A stretch of DNA of 41,091 nucleotides. Origin: Microvirgula aerodenitrificans DSM 15089 (GTDB taxonomy: Bacteria > Pseudomonadota > Gammaproteobacteria > Burkholderiales > Aquaspirillaceae). The notes under the pieces were generated by a model. The model worked only from the letters and a program-made list of their open reading frames with translations. It was not told where the DNA came from and did no database searches. The DNA lies in the NCBI RefSeq assembly GCF_000620105.1, contig NZ_JHVK01000026.1:1-41091 (forward strand). The letters are read 5' to 3'. Shown one piece after another: positions 23,711 through 32,343 of the stretch; the first letter of the stretch is position 1; every line of letters begins with the position of its first letter. The position numbers were made by a program, and so were the translations under genes.

Positions 23711-24898
23711 ATGGCGGAAGACAGCGGTCTCGAACGCACAGAAGATGCGACACCCAAGCGACAGCAGCAGGCCCGCACCGAAGGGCAGGTTCCGCGGTCA
23801 AAGGAGCTGGGTACGTTCGCCATCACCATGACGGCCGTGGCCATGCTGATCGCCTATGGGAATTCGCTGTACCAGCAGATGCGGCTGGTGCTGAGCAAGG
23901 CGCTGACCTTCGATCAGCCGACGCTGGCCGAACCCGACATCATGACGCGCCGGCTGCATGACCTTGGGCTGGATGCACTGATCGCCATCATGCCGATTTT
24001 CGGGGCCCTGATGATTGTCGCCGTGGTCGCCCCGCTGCTGATGGGCGGCTGGAACCTGAGCTGGCAGGCACTCGAGCCCAAGTTCTCGAAGATGAACCCG
24101 TTCAGCGGCATCAAACGCATGTTTTCGCCGAACAGCCTGGTCGAGGGCGGCAAGGCGATCCTGAAGAGCATGCTGATCGGCGGCGTCGCCACCTGGGTGA
24201 TCTGGAACGAACGTGCCGAGATCATCGGTCTGGTCAAGCTGTCGATGGACCAGAGTCTGACCCGGACCATCGAGCTGACCCAGCACACGCTGCTGATCGT
24301 TGCCGGCGCGCTGGTGCTGCTGGTCGTCGTCGATGTGCCGTTCCAGATCTGGCAGTATCACAAGAATTTGCGCATGACCAAGGAAGAGGTCAAGCAGGAA
24401 ATGAAGGAAAGCGAAGGCAGTCCCGAGGTCAAGGGCCGCATTCGCCAGTTGCAGCGCGAGGCTGCGCGCCGCCGGATGATGAGCGAGATTCCGAACGCCA
24501 GCGTCGTCGTCACCAACCCGACCCACTACGCAGTGGCCCTGCAGTACGCGGACGGCATGCGCGCACCGCGCATTCTGGCCAAGGGCACGCTGAAACTGGC
24601 AGAGAAGATCATCGAGCAGGCACGCGAGCACAACATCACCATCATGCGGGCGCCGCCGTTTGCCCGCGCGCTGTACCACAACGCCGAGATCGGCGACGAA
24701 ATCCCGTCCGCGCTGTACACCGCCGCGGCGCAGGTGCTGGCCTATGTATTCCAGCTGAAGAACTACCAGTCGAATGGCGGCATCGCGCCGCTGTATCCGG
24801 AATCGCTGCCCGTGCCGACCGAGCTCGACCCGGAAAGCAAGAAAAAAGCGAATGAAGCCCCCGCCGACACTTCGCCGCATGAGGAGCCTCGCGCGTAA
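23711..24898 (+). CDS. flhB: Flagellar type III export gate protein FlhB
   Basis: Inner-membrane component of the flagellar export gate; its cytoplasmic domain self-cleaves to switch export from rod/hook to filament substrates. The 395-residue product has an N-terminal RTEDATPKR(Q) motif, four hydrophobic segments (about 37-55, 88-112, 143-166, 190-212), a connector, and the autocleavage motif NPTH at 269-272, followed by YAVAL. The proline-rich acidic tail beyond residue 355 is variable. Its TAA overlaps the flhA ATG by one base (TAATG), so the two are coupled. Confidence 0.97.
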   Translation: MAEDSGLERTEDATPKRQQQARTEGQVPRSKELGTFAITMTAVAMLIAYGNSLYQQMRLVLSKALTFDQPTLAEPDIMTRRLHDLGLDALIAIMPIFGALMIVAVVAPLLMGGWNLSWQALEPKFSKMNPFSGIKRMFSPNSLVEGGKAILKSMLIGGVATWVIWNERAEIIGLVKLSMDQSLTRTIELTQHTLLIVAGALVLLVVVDVPFQIWQYHKNLRMTKEEVKQEMKESEGSPEVKGRIRQLQREAARRRMMSEIPNASVVVTNPTHYAVALQYADGMRAPRILAKGTLKLAEKIIEQAREHNITIMRAPPFARALYHNAEIGDEIPSALYTAAAQVLAYVFQLKNYQSNGGIAPLYPESLPVPTELDPESKKKANEAPADTSPHEEPRA

Positions 24899-26982
24899 TG
24901 AATTTTTCCCTGCTGCTCCAGCGTTTCAACCTGAACGTCGCGGCGCTGGCCGGTCCGGTCCTGATCCTGCTCATCCTGGCGATGATGATCCTGCCGTTGC
25001 CGACAGTGGTCCTCGACGTGTTTTTCACCTTCAACATCGCCGTGTCGATCATCGTGCTGATGGTCGGCCTGCAGATCAAGAAGCCGCTGGAGTTCTCCGC
25101 CTTCCCGGCCATCCTGCTGGTCACCACCCTGCTGCGGCTGTCGCTGAACGTCGCGTCGAGCCGCGTGATCCTGATGGAAGGTCACAACGGCGCTGACGCG
25201 GCCGGCAAGGTCATCGAGGCCTTCAGTCACTTCCTGGTCGGCGGCAACTACGCGATCGGCATCGTGGTGTTCGTCATCCTGACCATCATCAACTTCGTGG
25301 TCATCACCAAGGGGGCCGGGCGGATTGCGGAAGTGAGCGCCCGCTTCACCCTCGACGCGATGCCCGGCAAGCAGATGGCCATCGACGCCGACCTCAATGC
25401 CGGCCTGATCGGCGAGGACGACGCCCGCCGCCGCCGGCAGGAGATCACCGAGGAAGCGAACTTCTTCGGCTCGATGGACGGCGCGAGCAAGTTCGTGCGC
25501 GGCGATGCCATCGCCGGCATCCTGATCATGCTGATCAACATCATCGGCGGGCTGATCGTCGGTATCGTCCAGCACGACCTGCCGGTCGGCGTCGCGGCCG
25601 AGACCTACACGCTGCTGACCATCGGTGACGGCCTGGTCGCCCAGATCCCGGCCCTGATCATCTCGACCGCCGCCGGCATCGTCGTCACCCGCGTCGGCAC
25701 CGAGAAGGACCTGTCCGAGCAGTTCCTCGGCCAGCTGTTCATGAAGCCGCAGGTGCTGTACATCACTGCGGCCGTGATCGGGCTGATGGGCCTGATCCCG
25801 AACATGCCGCACTTCGCCTTCCTGCTGATCGCCGCCATTCTGGCCGGGCTGGCATGGTGGCAGGACCACCGCACCAGGGAGCTGGCTGCAGCCCAGGCGC
25901 GGGCCGAATCCGAGTCGCCGCCGCCGCCGGAAACCCCGGTGGCCGAAGTCAGCTGGAACGACGTGCAGCCGGTCGACGCTGTCGGCCTCGAGGTCGGCTA
26001 CCGCCTGATTCCGCTGGTCGACCGCACCCAGGACGGCGAGCTGCTGCGCCGCATTCGCGGCATCCGCAAGAAGATGGCACAGGAAGTCGGCTTCCTGCTG
26101 CCGGCTGTGCATATCCGCGACAACCTGGAAATCCGCCCGAACGCCTACCGCATCCTGCTCAAGGGGGTCGAGGTCGGTGGCGGTGAGGCCTTTGTCGGCC
26201 AGTACCTGGCGATCAACCCGGGCCGCGTGCTCGGCGAAATCAAGGGCGTCCCGACCACCGACCCGGCCTTCGGACTGCCGGCGCTGTGGATCGAGGCGCG
26301 CCAGCGCGAGGAAGCGCAGACGTTCGGCTATACCGTGGTGGACGCCAGCACGGTGGTCGCCACCCATATTTCGAATATTCTGCAGAACCATGCCGCCGAG
26401 CTGCTCGGCCGGGAGGAAACCCAGCAACTGGTCGATCATGTCGGCAAGGAATCGCCAAAGCTGGTCGAGGAGCTGGTGCCGAAGATCATCCCGATCGGCA
26501 CGCTGCAGAAAGTGCTGCAGAATCTGCTCGGCGAAGGCATCAGCATCCGCGACATGAAGAGCATACTGGAGACGCTGGCCGAACACGTGCCGCAAACCCA
26601 GGACATCGACGATCTGACCGCGGCCGTGCGCATCACGCTGTCGCGCGCCATCGTCGCCCAGCTGTTCCCCGGCATGAACGAACTGTCGGTGCTGACGCTG
26701 GATCCGCAGCTGGAGAGCATCCTGATCGGCGCCATGCAGAGCAAGGCCGGCGGCGGCCTCGAACCCGGTCTGGCGGAAACCCTGCTGCAGTCGGCGGCCC
26801 AGGAGTCCGAGCGGATCGAGCAGCAGGGGCTGAACCCGGTGCTGATCACGCCACAGGCCCTGCGCCCGGTCCTGTCCAAATTCATGCGCCGCGCCCTGCC
26901 CCAGCTCGCCGTGCTGGCCCATAATGAAATTCCCGACAGCAAGACCATTCGCGTGGTCGGCGTGGTCGGGGCACGCAGCTAG
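24898..26982 (+). CDS. flhA: Flagellar type III export gate protein FlhA
   Basis: Largest export-gate subunit; its membrane part conducts protons and its cytoplasmic ring docks chaperone-substrate complexes. The 694-residue product has about eight membrane segments in the first 330 residues, including FSAFPAILLVTTLLRLSLNVASSR (in part). The conserved FHIPEP loop (GAGRIAEVSARFTLDAMPGKQMAIDADLNAG, in part) is near residues 140-170. The C-terminal cytoplasmic domain runs from about 345 to the end. It overlaps flhB by one base and is followed by flhF after 22 bases. Confidence 0.98.
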   Translation: MNFSLLLQRFNLNVAALAGPVLILLILAMMILPLPTVVLDVFFTFNIAVSIIVLMVGLQIKKPLEFSAFPAILLVTTLLRLSLNVASSRVILMEGHNGADAAGKVIEAFSHFLVGGNYAIGIVVFVILTIINFVVITKGAGRIAEVSARFTLDAMPGKQMAIDADLNAGLIGEDDARRRRQEITEEANFFGSMDGASKFVRGDAIAGILIMLINIIGGLIVGIVQHDLPVGVAAETYTLLTIGDGLVAQIPALIISTAAGIVVTRVGTEKDLSEQFLGQLFMKPQVLYITAAVIGLMGLIPNMPHFAFLLIAAILAGLAWWQDHRTRELAAAQARAESESPPPPETPVAEVSWNDVQPVDAVGLEVGYRLIPLVDRTQDGELLRRIRGIRKKMAQEVGFLLPAVHIRDNLEIRPNAYRILLKGVEVGGGEAFVGQYLAINPGRVLGEIKGVPTTDPAFGLPALWIEARQREEAQTFGYTVVDASTVVATHISNILQNHAAELLGREETQQLVDHVGKESPKLVEELVPKIIPIGTLQKVLQNLLGEGISIRDMKSILETLAEHVPQTQDIDDLTAAVRITLSRAIVAQLFPGMNELSVLTLDPQLESILIGAMQSKAGGGLEPGLAETLLQSAAQESERIEQQGLNPVLITPQALRPVLSKFMRRALPQLAVLAHNEIPDSKTIRVVGVVGARS

Positions 26983-27004
26983 TCTCACAGTGGGATAACG
27001 CCTT

Positions 27005-28462
27005 ATGGTCGTCAAAAAGTTTTTCGGCAAAACCACTCGTGATGCACTGCGCCAGGTGCGTGACGAGCTGGGTACCGATGCCCTGATCCTCAGCAACCGC
27101 AGCGTGCCCGGCGGCGGCATCGAAATCATGGCGGTAGCCGACGCCGACGTGAACACGCTGGCGGCTTCGCTGGCCACCAACGTCAAGCACCCGCCGCGAC
27201 ATGGCGGCAGTGCGGCCGCCCTGCCGCCGAAATCGGCCAAGCCGTCCCCGGTCGCCAGCGCGCTGGCGCGCACCTATGCGCTGCCGGTCGAGCCGCTGGC
27301 CGAGCCGGTGGCGCGGATCATTCCGCCCAATGAACCGGACACGTCGATCAAGCGTGTCGACTTCAGCCGCCTGATCGCCCGTGCCGAGGAGGCCGCCAAT
27401 CGCGAGGAACCCGCCCGCGCCGAGCCGGCACCCCGCCCGGAACCGGCCCCGGCGGCAGAGGCAGCGCCGCGCGACAAGGCACCGGCCGAAGCGGCGCCGA
27501 CCACGGTTCGCGCCGAGGCCAAGCTCGACGAGCTGGGCGACGAAATGCGCGAACTCAAGGCACTGCTGACCGCCCAGCTCGCCAGCCTGGCCTGGGCCAA
27601 CCTCGAGGAATACCACCCGCGCCAGGCCGAGCTGTTCCGCCAGCTGCTTGCCGTCGGCATGAGCCCGGCACTGTGCCGCCAGCTGGTGGCCAAGCTGCCG
27701 GCGCACTTCGACGAAGCCGCCGCGCTGAAATGGGCAAAGTCGGCGCTGGCGCACAATCTGCGCGTGCTGCCGGAGGAAGAGGACATCATCGACAAGGGCG
27801 GCGTCTATGCGCTGGTCGGTCCGACCGGCGTCGGCAAGACCACCACCGTGGCCAAGCTTGCCGCCCGCGCCACCATCAAGCACGGTCCGGAATCGATCGC
27901 ACTGATCTCGACCGACAGCTACCGGATCGGGGCCCAGGACCAGCTGAAACTGTATGGCCGCATCCTTGGCGTGTCGGTTTACGCCGTCGACAACGAGGCC
28001 GACCTGCACCTGACGCTGGCCGACCTCGCCCACAAGAAGCTGGTGCTGATCGACTCGGTCGGCATGGGCCAGCGCGACAACCGCGTCAGCGAACAGACGC
28101 GCATGTACGCGGCCGGCAAGCGGCCGGTGCGGCGCATCCTGCTGCTGTCGGCCAATGCCGCCGGTCATACGCTGCAGGATGTCATCACCCGCTATCAGGG
28201 CGAGGGCCTGGCCGGCTGCATCCTGTCCAAGGTCGACGAGGCGCCGACGCTCGGGGTCGGGCTGGACGTGGCAATCCGCCACCGGCTGCCGGTGCTGTAC
28301 GTGACCAATGGTCAGCGGGTGCCGGAAGACCTGTACCTGTCCGATGCCAATTATCTGGTGGAACGCACGTTCCAGCCGTTGAAACAGCCGCGCGGACCGT
28401 TCTCGTACGAACCCGACGAGTACCGCATCCTGCAGGCGGCCCAGTGGGGCCAGACCGCATGA
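27005..28462 (+). CDS. flhF: Flagellar placement GTPase FlhF
   Basis: SRP-type GTPase that marks the cell pole for flagellum assembly. The 485-residue product starts VVKKFFGKTTRDALRQVRDELG. A Pro/Ala/Glu-rich linker (about 135-170) leads into an NG domain with P-loop GPTGVGKT at 272-279, then STDSYRIGAQDQL and SKVDEAPTLG. The G3 motif reads DSVGMGQRD where DTAGxGQRD is usual, a mild variation. Its TGA overlaps the next gene's ATG (ATGA), coupling it to the FlhG-like partner that regulates it. Confidence 0.97.
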   Translation: MVVKKFFGKTTRDALRQVRDELGTDALILSNRSVPGGGIEIMAVADADVNTLAASLATNVKHPPRHGGSAAALPPKSAKPSPVASALARTYALPVEPLAEPVARIIPPNEPDTSIKRVDFSRLIARAEEAANREEPARAEPAPRPEPAPAAEAAPRDKAPAEAAPTTVRAEAKLDELGDEMRELKALLTAQLASLAWANLEEYHPRQAELFRQLLAVGMSPALCRQLVAKLPAHFDEAAALKWAKSALAHNLRVLPEEEDIIDKGGVYALVGPTGVGKTTTVAKLAARATIKHGPESIALISTDSYRIGAQDQLKLYGRILGVSVYAVDNEADLHLTLADLAHKKLVLIDSVGMGQRDNRVSEQTRMYAAGKRPVRRILLLSANAAGHTLQDVITRYQGEGLAGCILSKVDEAPTLGVGLDVAIRHRLPVLYVTNGQRVPEDLYLSDANYLVERTFQPLKQPRGPFSYEPDEYRILQAAQWGQTA

Positions 28463-29328
28463 CCCGCTTCGACGATCAGGCGGCCAGCCTGAGGCGACTG
28501 TCGCTCGGCAACGCGCTGTCGGCCAGCTTCGCCTTTCTCGGCGGGCGGGCGTCCGGTGTCACCACCCTGGTCGCCGAACTCGGCATCGCACTCGGCGTGA
28601 CCCATGGCCGGCGGGTGCTGCTGCTCGACGGCCATGCCGGCCAGCCGCTGTTGCGCCGCTTCAACCTGTCGACGAGCGAGACGCTGGATACGGTCCTGTC
28701 GCAGCAACTGGCGCTGGATGCGGCCGTCAGCCCGCTCGGCGGCACCATCAACCTGCTCAATGGCTATGCGCGCCCGTCGGTGCTGGCCGCGCTGAGTGAC
28801 GTCTCGGCCCACCGCGTGCAGAGCGAATATCTGGCCCTGACCCGCGACACCGAATTCGTGCTGATCGACGCCCCCACGCAGACGCCGCTGCTGGCGGCGG
28901 TGGCCGGCGATATCGTACTGGTGTTGTCGCCCGATCAGGACGGACTGACCGAGACGTACACTGCCGTCAAATACCTGGTCAGCGAGTTCGGCCGCCGCAA
29001 GTTCAACGTCCTGGTCAACCGTGTGCACAGTCTGGACGAGGCACAGCACTGGTTCTCCCGGCTGTCCACGGTAGCCAGCGAATACCTGCCGGTTTCGCTG
29101 CGCTGGGTCGGCTACGTGCCGGAAGACCACTGGGCCAAGCGGGCCACGGTGCTGAAGACGACGGCAGTCCAGTCGTTCGACACCAGCGAGATCGCCACCG
29201 CCGCCAACCAGCTCGCCCATGCCCTGCCACTGTGGGCCACCGGCTCCGGTGTCGCGCATGAACTGTTTTCCCGACTGTGTGATGCCGCACGGTTGCTCGA
29301 ACCCGACCCGTCAGAAATCATCGTCTAG
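28459..29328 (+). CDS. flhG: FlhG/FleN-like MinD-family protein with a degenerate P-loop
   Basis: FlhG/FleN limits flagellar number by acting on FlhF and on flagellar gene regulation. The 289-residue product begins TRFDDQAASLRRL, matching the DQAxGLRRL segment by which FlhG stimulates the FlhF GTPase. The expected deviant Walker A (KGGxGKT) instead reads GGRASGVTT at residues 28-36, lacking both the signature and the nucleotide-binding lysine. Asp remains in LLLDGHAG and FVLIDAPTQ. ATP hydrolysis and ATP-driven dimerisation may therefore be lost or altered while FlhF stimulation is kept. It starts within the flhF stop and precedes fliA by ten bases. Confidence 0.88.
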   Translation: MTRFDDQAASLRRLSLGNALSASFAFLGGRASGVTTLVAELGIALGVTHGRRVLLLDGHAGQPLLRRFNLSTSETLDTVLSQQLALDAAVSPLGGTINLLNGYARPSVLAALSDVSAHRVQSEYLALTRDTEFVLIDAPTQTPLLAAVAGDIVLVLSPDQDGLTETYTAVKYLVSEFGRRKFNVLVNRVHSLDEAQHWFSRLSTVASEYLPVSLRWVGYVPEDHWAKRATVLKTTAVQSFDTSEIATAANQLAHALPLWATGSGVAHELFSRLCDAARLLEPDPSEIIV

Positions 29329-29338
29329 CTGTCAACTT

Positions 29339-30076
29339 ATGAAACTTCGTCGTGCCTATCTTCCCGCAGACGCGTCGACAACCGTCGATGTGGCTACTCA
29401 CGCGCCACTGGTCAGAAAGCTGGCCAGCATGATGGTCAGCCGGCTGCCGGCCAGCGTCGAGCTCGACGACCTGATCCAGGTCGGCATGATCGGCCTGCTC
29501 GAAGCGGCCCAGCAGTTCGATACCAGCCAGGGTGTGCTGTTCGAAACCTTCGCCAGCCAGCGCATACGCGGAGCCATGCTCGATGAACTGCGCCGCATCG
29601 ACTGGCTGCCGCGCCAGGCGCGCCGCAACGCCAAGCAGATCGAGCAGGCGCTGACGGCACTGGAACAGGAGTTCGGCCGGGCCCCGCACGAGAGCGAGGT
29701 GGCGGAACGGCTGGAAATGAGCATCGACGAGTACCAGTCCATGCTGTACGACTGCAAGGGCCACCAGCTGGTCTACTACGAGGATTTCCGCCACGAAAGT
29801 GACGAAGGCAGCAGCACCCAGTTCATCGAGCATGTCGCCGGCCCCGAAGCGGAGACCCCGTTCGCGATGCTCGGTGACCAGCGTTTTCGCGAACACCTGG
29901 TCGCCGCCATCAAGGAGCTTCCGGAACGCGACCAGCTGGTGATGAATCTGTACTACGAGGAAGAACTGAACCTGAAGGAAATCGGCGCGGTGCTCGGCGT
30001 GACCGAGTCGCGCGTCTGCCAGCTGCACAGCCAGGCGGTATCGCGCCTGCGCGGCAAACTGCGCAGCTGGATTTGA
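29339..30076 (+). CDS. fliA: Flagellar sigma factor FliA (sigma-28)
   Basis: Directs RNA polymerase to late flagellar and chemotaxis promoters. The 245-residue product contains region 2 (LVRKLASMMVSRLP, DLIQVGMIGLLEAA, FETFASQRIRGAMLDELRRIDWLPR in part), region 3 and a region 4 helix-turn-helix (LNLKEIGAVLGVTESRVCQLHSQAVSRLR in part). The WLPR after region 2 is typical of FliA. It is the last gene of the flhB-flhA-flhF-flhG-fliA run. No obvious ribosome site precedes the ATG, suggesting coupling to the gene before it. Its TGA is embedded in a repeat element. Confidence 0.96.
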   Translation: MKLRRAYLPADASTTVDVATHAPLVRKLASMMVSRLPASVELDDLIQVGMIGLLEAAQQFDTSQGVLFETFASQRIRGAMLDELRRIDWLPRQARRNAKQIEQALTALEQEFGRAPHESEVAERLEMSIDEYQSMLYDCKGHQLVYYEDFRHESDEGSSTQFIEHVAGPEAETPFAMLGDQRFREHLVAAIKELPERDQLVMNLYYEEELNLKEIGAVLGVTESRVCQLHSQAVSRLRGKLRSWI

Positions 30077-30132
30077 CTGCCGCTTTTTGTGGGCACCTGC
30101 GTGGTGAGTGGCGTCGGTGCAGGCCCGACTGA
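30075..30132. repeat. Single diverged copy of the dinG-side repeat, abutting the fliA stop
   Basis: Starts gactgccg inside the fliA stop context TTTGACTGCCG. The motif tgagtggcgtcggtgc follows at a 30-base offset, then gcccgactga: the same order and spacing as in the 151-bp units at 11711. Bases between are not conserved. GGTGCAGG here also pairs with CCTGCACC near 30170, so the transcript end can fold into a large stem-loop. Confidence 0.75.
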
Positions 30133-30191
30133 TTCAGTTCTTCGTGCCGCATTTTTGCGAGCACCTGCACCTTTGCAGACCGTCTCGGCTT

Positions 30192-30947
30192 TCAGGCCGC
30201 GCGCGACAGACCGTCCGGCCATTCCGCCAGTGACGACAGCGCGACGACATCACCGACCAGCACGATGGCCGGGCTGCCCAGGCCGGCCGCCAGCGCCTGT
30301 GCCGGCAGTTGCGCCAGCGTGGTCAGCAGTTGCTGCTGGTTCGGCGTGCTCGCCGACTGCACGACGGCCACCGGTGTCGTCGCCGGCAACCCGCCGGCCA
30401 TCAGTCCGTCGCGGATACGGTCCAGCCGCTTCATGCCCATGTAGATTGCCAGCGTCAGCCCGGAACGGGCCAGTGCGGCCCAGTCCGGTTCGCCGCCATC
30501 CTGGGCATGGGCTGTCACGAAGGCCACGCCACGACAGCAGTCGCGATGGGTCAGCGGCACGCCGATCGCCGTTGCCGCCAGCATGCCGGCAGTCAGCCCG
30601 TTGACCACCTCGACCTCGATGCCGGCCGCGCGTAGCCACGCCGCCTCCTCGCCGCCCCGGCCGAACAGCATTGCATCGCCGCCCTTGACCCGGGCAACGC
30701 GGCGCCCCTGGCGGGCATGGCGCAGCATCAGCCGGTTGATGAACGATTGCGGGGTGGAGCGGCAGCCGCCCCGCTTGCCGACCCGCACCAGCCGCGCGTC
30801 CGCCCTGGCCAGCGCCAGCACGTCGTCACCGACCAGGTCATCGACCAGCCACACATCGGCCTCTCCAAGCACCCGGGCGGCTTTCAGCGTCATCAGTTCG
30901 GCATCGCCGGGACCGACCCCGACCAGCCAGACTTTGCCAGCGTTCAT
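30192..30947 (-). CDS. cobA: Uroporphyrinogen-III C-methyltransferase
   Basis: Methylates uroporphyrinogen III at C2 and C7 to precorrin-2, feeding siroheme (sulfite/nitrite reductases) or cobalamin. The 251-residue product is the stand-alone SUMT type. It has VGVGPGDAELMTLKAARVL at the N-terminus, GKRGGCRSTPQSFINRLM, and the SAM-binding RVKGGDAMLFGRGGEEA. No CysG-type dehydrogenase/chelatase domain is fused. It stands alone and converges with fliA. About 94 bases upstream on its own strand is an intrinsic terminator, so expression may be regulated by read-through. Confidence 0.95.
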   Translation of the reverse strand: MNAGKVWLVGVGPGDAELMTLKAARVLGEADVWLVDDLVGDDVLALARADARLVRVGKRGGCRSTPQSFINRLMLRHARQGRRVARVKGGDAMLFGRGGEEAAWLRAAGIEVEVVNGLTAGMLAATAIGVPLTHRDCCRGVAFVTAHAQDGGEPDWAALARSGLTLAIYMGMKRLDRIRDGLMAGGLPATTPVAVVQSASTPNQQQLLTTLAQLPAQALAAGLGSPAIVLVGDVVALSSLAEWPDGLSRAA

Positions 30948-31381
30948 ATGAATTCCTCATGCAGATGGACGCCACGATGTCAAAAACTGCGCCAAGTGGG
31001 AAAGGCTTTGTGGCGATATGCAAAGACGGGACAGGCAGGCAAAAAAAGGGCGTCGCATCCGCTTTCCGTGACTGGCACGGCAGGCGAATGGACGCCGCTG
31101 TCAAAGTGGCCGCAGGCACCGGAGTACCCTGGCCGGATTCAACACAACCCTGAGAGCCCCGCCGCCGGGGCTCGTCAATAACAAAGCATCAAGCGTGCCA
31201 GCCAGTCCGAATGCATGAAACAACTGAAAAACAGCGCTTGCAGTCCAATATAGCCGCGATTCCCCGCACTGTCGTGTTGCATTGCACCAAAAGCAGGCAC
31301 GTTTGTCGGCACACGGCACGAACGCAAGCCGGTGCCGGCAGGCTACAATCGTTGCCCCGACCCTTCGTCCAGCCAGCTGCC
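30948..31381. promoter_or_regulatory. Long cobA-hprA divergent intergenic region
   Basis: A 434-base gap without a convincing gene. Besides the cobA-side terminator it holds GAGCCCC-gccgcc-GGGGCTC (31154-31173), a perfect seven-base hairpin. A possible minus-strand -10 box TATATT lies near 31248-31253. On the plus strand TACAAT (31344-31349) is a good -10 for hprA. A 13-codon minus-strand frame starting in GTTTCATGCATTC (MHSDWLARLMLCY) precedes the hairpins but has no ribosome site. I could not match the folded leader to a known riboswitch. Confidence 0.45.
31041..31096 (-). terminator. Intrinsic terminator in the region upstream of cobA
   Basis: On the minus strand GGCGTC pairs with GACGCC, CATTCGC with GCGGATG (one G-U, one bulged base), and an inner CCGTG with CACGG. 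The stem is followed by C and seven T (31047-31041). It ends about 94 bases before the cobA ATG. It is either the end of a short upstream transcript or a conditional attenuator in the cobA leader. Confidence 0.7.
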
Positions 31382-32332
31382 ATGACTATCCGCATCGTTT
31401 TTCTCGACCGCGCCAGCCTGCCCGCCGCCCTGCCGGCACCGGTCGCCTCGCACGAATGGATCGACCATCCGCATACCGAACCGGTCGATACCCTTGCCCG
31501 GCTGGCCGGAGCCCGCGTCGCCGTGGTCAACAAGCATGTGCTGGACGCCGCCACGCTGGCACAGCTTCCCGACCTGAAGCTGGTCGCCGTCTGCGCGACC
31601 GGGGTCAATAATGTCGACATTGACGCCTGCCGGCGGCTCGGCATCACCGTGTGCAATGTGCGCAATTACGGCGCCGACAGCGTGGCCGAGCATGCCTTCC
31701 TGCTGCTGCTGGCGCTGAAGCGCAATCTGCTCGCCTACCGCACCGACATGCTGGCCGGGCGCTGGCAGCAGTCATCGCAGTTCTGCCTGCTGTCGGCGCC
31801 GATCACCGATCTGGCCGGCCAGCGCCTGCTGGTGGCAGGCAGCGGCGATATCGGCAGCAATCTGGCGCAGAAGGCCCGCGCCTTCGGCATGGAAGTGTTC
31901 CAGCTTGAACATCGTGGTGCCGTTTCGGTCCGCCCCGGCTATCTGTCGTTCGACGAAGGGCTGGCCAGCGCCGACGCGCTGTCGCTGCACCTGCCGCTGA
32001 ATGACGGTACCCGCGGCATGATCGGTGCGGCCGAGCTGGCGCGGATGAAACCGGGCTGCGTGCTGATCAACACCGCCCGCGGCGGGCTGGTCGACGAGGC
32101 GGCGCTGGTAGCCGCGCTGCGCGATGGCCCGCTGGCCGGCGCCGGCTTTGATGTGCTGAGCGAGGAGCCGCCAGTGAACGGCAACCCGCTGCTCGATGTC
32201 GAACTGCCGAACCTGATCGTGACGCCGCACGTGGCCTGGGCCAGCGGCCGCGCGATGACGACGATGGCGCGCATGCTGGTCGACAATATCGACGCCTGGC
32301 TGGCCGGCGTGCCGCGCAATGTGGTGGCCTGA
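31382..32332 (+). CDS. hprA: D-2-hydroxyacid dehydrogenase, probably glycerate dehydrogenase / hydroxypyruvate reductase
   Basis: NAD(P)H-dependent interconversion of hydroxypyruvate and D-glycerate, or a related 2-hydroxyacid. The 316-residue product has the early CATGVNNVD segment, Rossmann motif GSGDIG at 153-158 and the catalytic triad R233 (NTARGGLVDE), E261 or E262 (VLSEEPP) and H283 (VTPHVAWAS). The subtype is judged from overall resemblance to HprA proteins; related substrates are possible. The ATG at 31382 lies about 30 bases after a TACAAT box. A LysR regulator follows after 11 bases with a strong AAGGAG site. Confidence 0.87.
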   Translation: MTIRIVFLDRASLPAALPAPVASHEWIDHPHTEPVDTLARLAGARVAVVNKHVLDAATLAQLPDLKLVAVCATGVNNVDIDACRRLGITVCNVRNYGADSVAEHAFLLLLALKRNLLAYRTDMLAGRWQQSSQFCLLSAPITDLAGQRLLVAGSGDIGSNLAQKARAFGMEVFQLEHRGAVSVRPGYLSFDEGLASADALSLHLPLNDGTRGMIGAAELARMKPGCVLINTARGGLVDEAALVAALRDGPLAGAGFDVLSEEPPVNGNPLLDVELPNLIVTPHVAWASGRAMTTMARMLVDNIDAWLAGVPRNVVA

Positions 32333-32343
32333 AAGGAGATGGC

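Noticed and set aside
24763-27273. 836-codon minus-strand frame
   Set aside because: Antisense to flhA/flhF; His/Gln/Asp-rich shadow of GC-rich codons without family resemblance.
31041-31200. Cobalamin riboswitch upstream of cobA
   Set aside because: The conserved boxes (GGGAA, GGUG-AA-CCG, GCC-GCCACUG) could not be aligned in either orientation.
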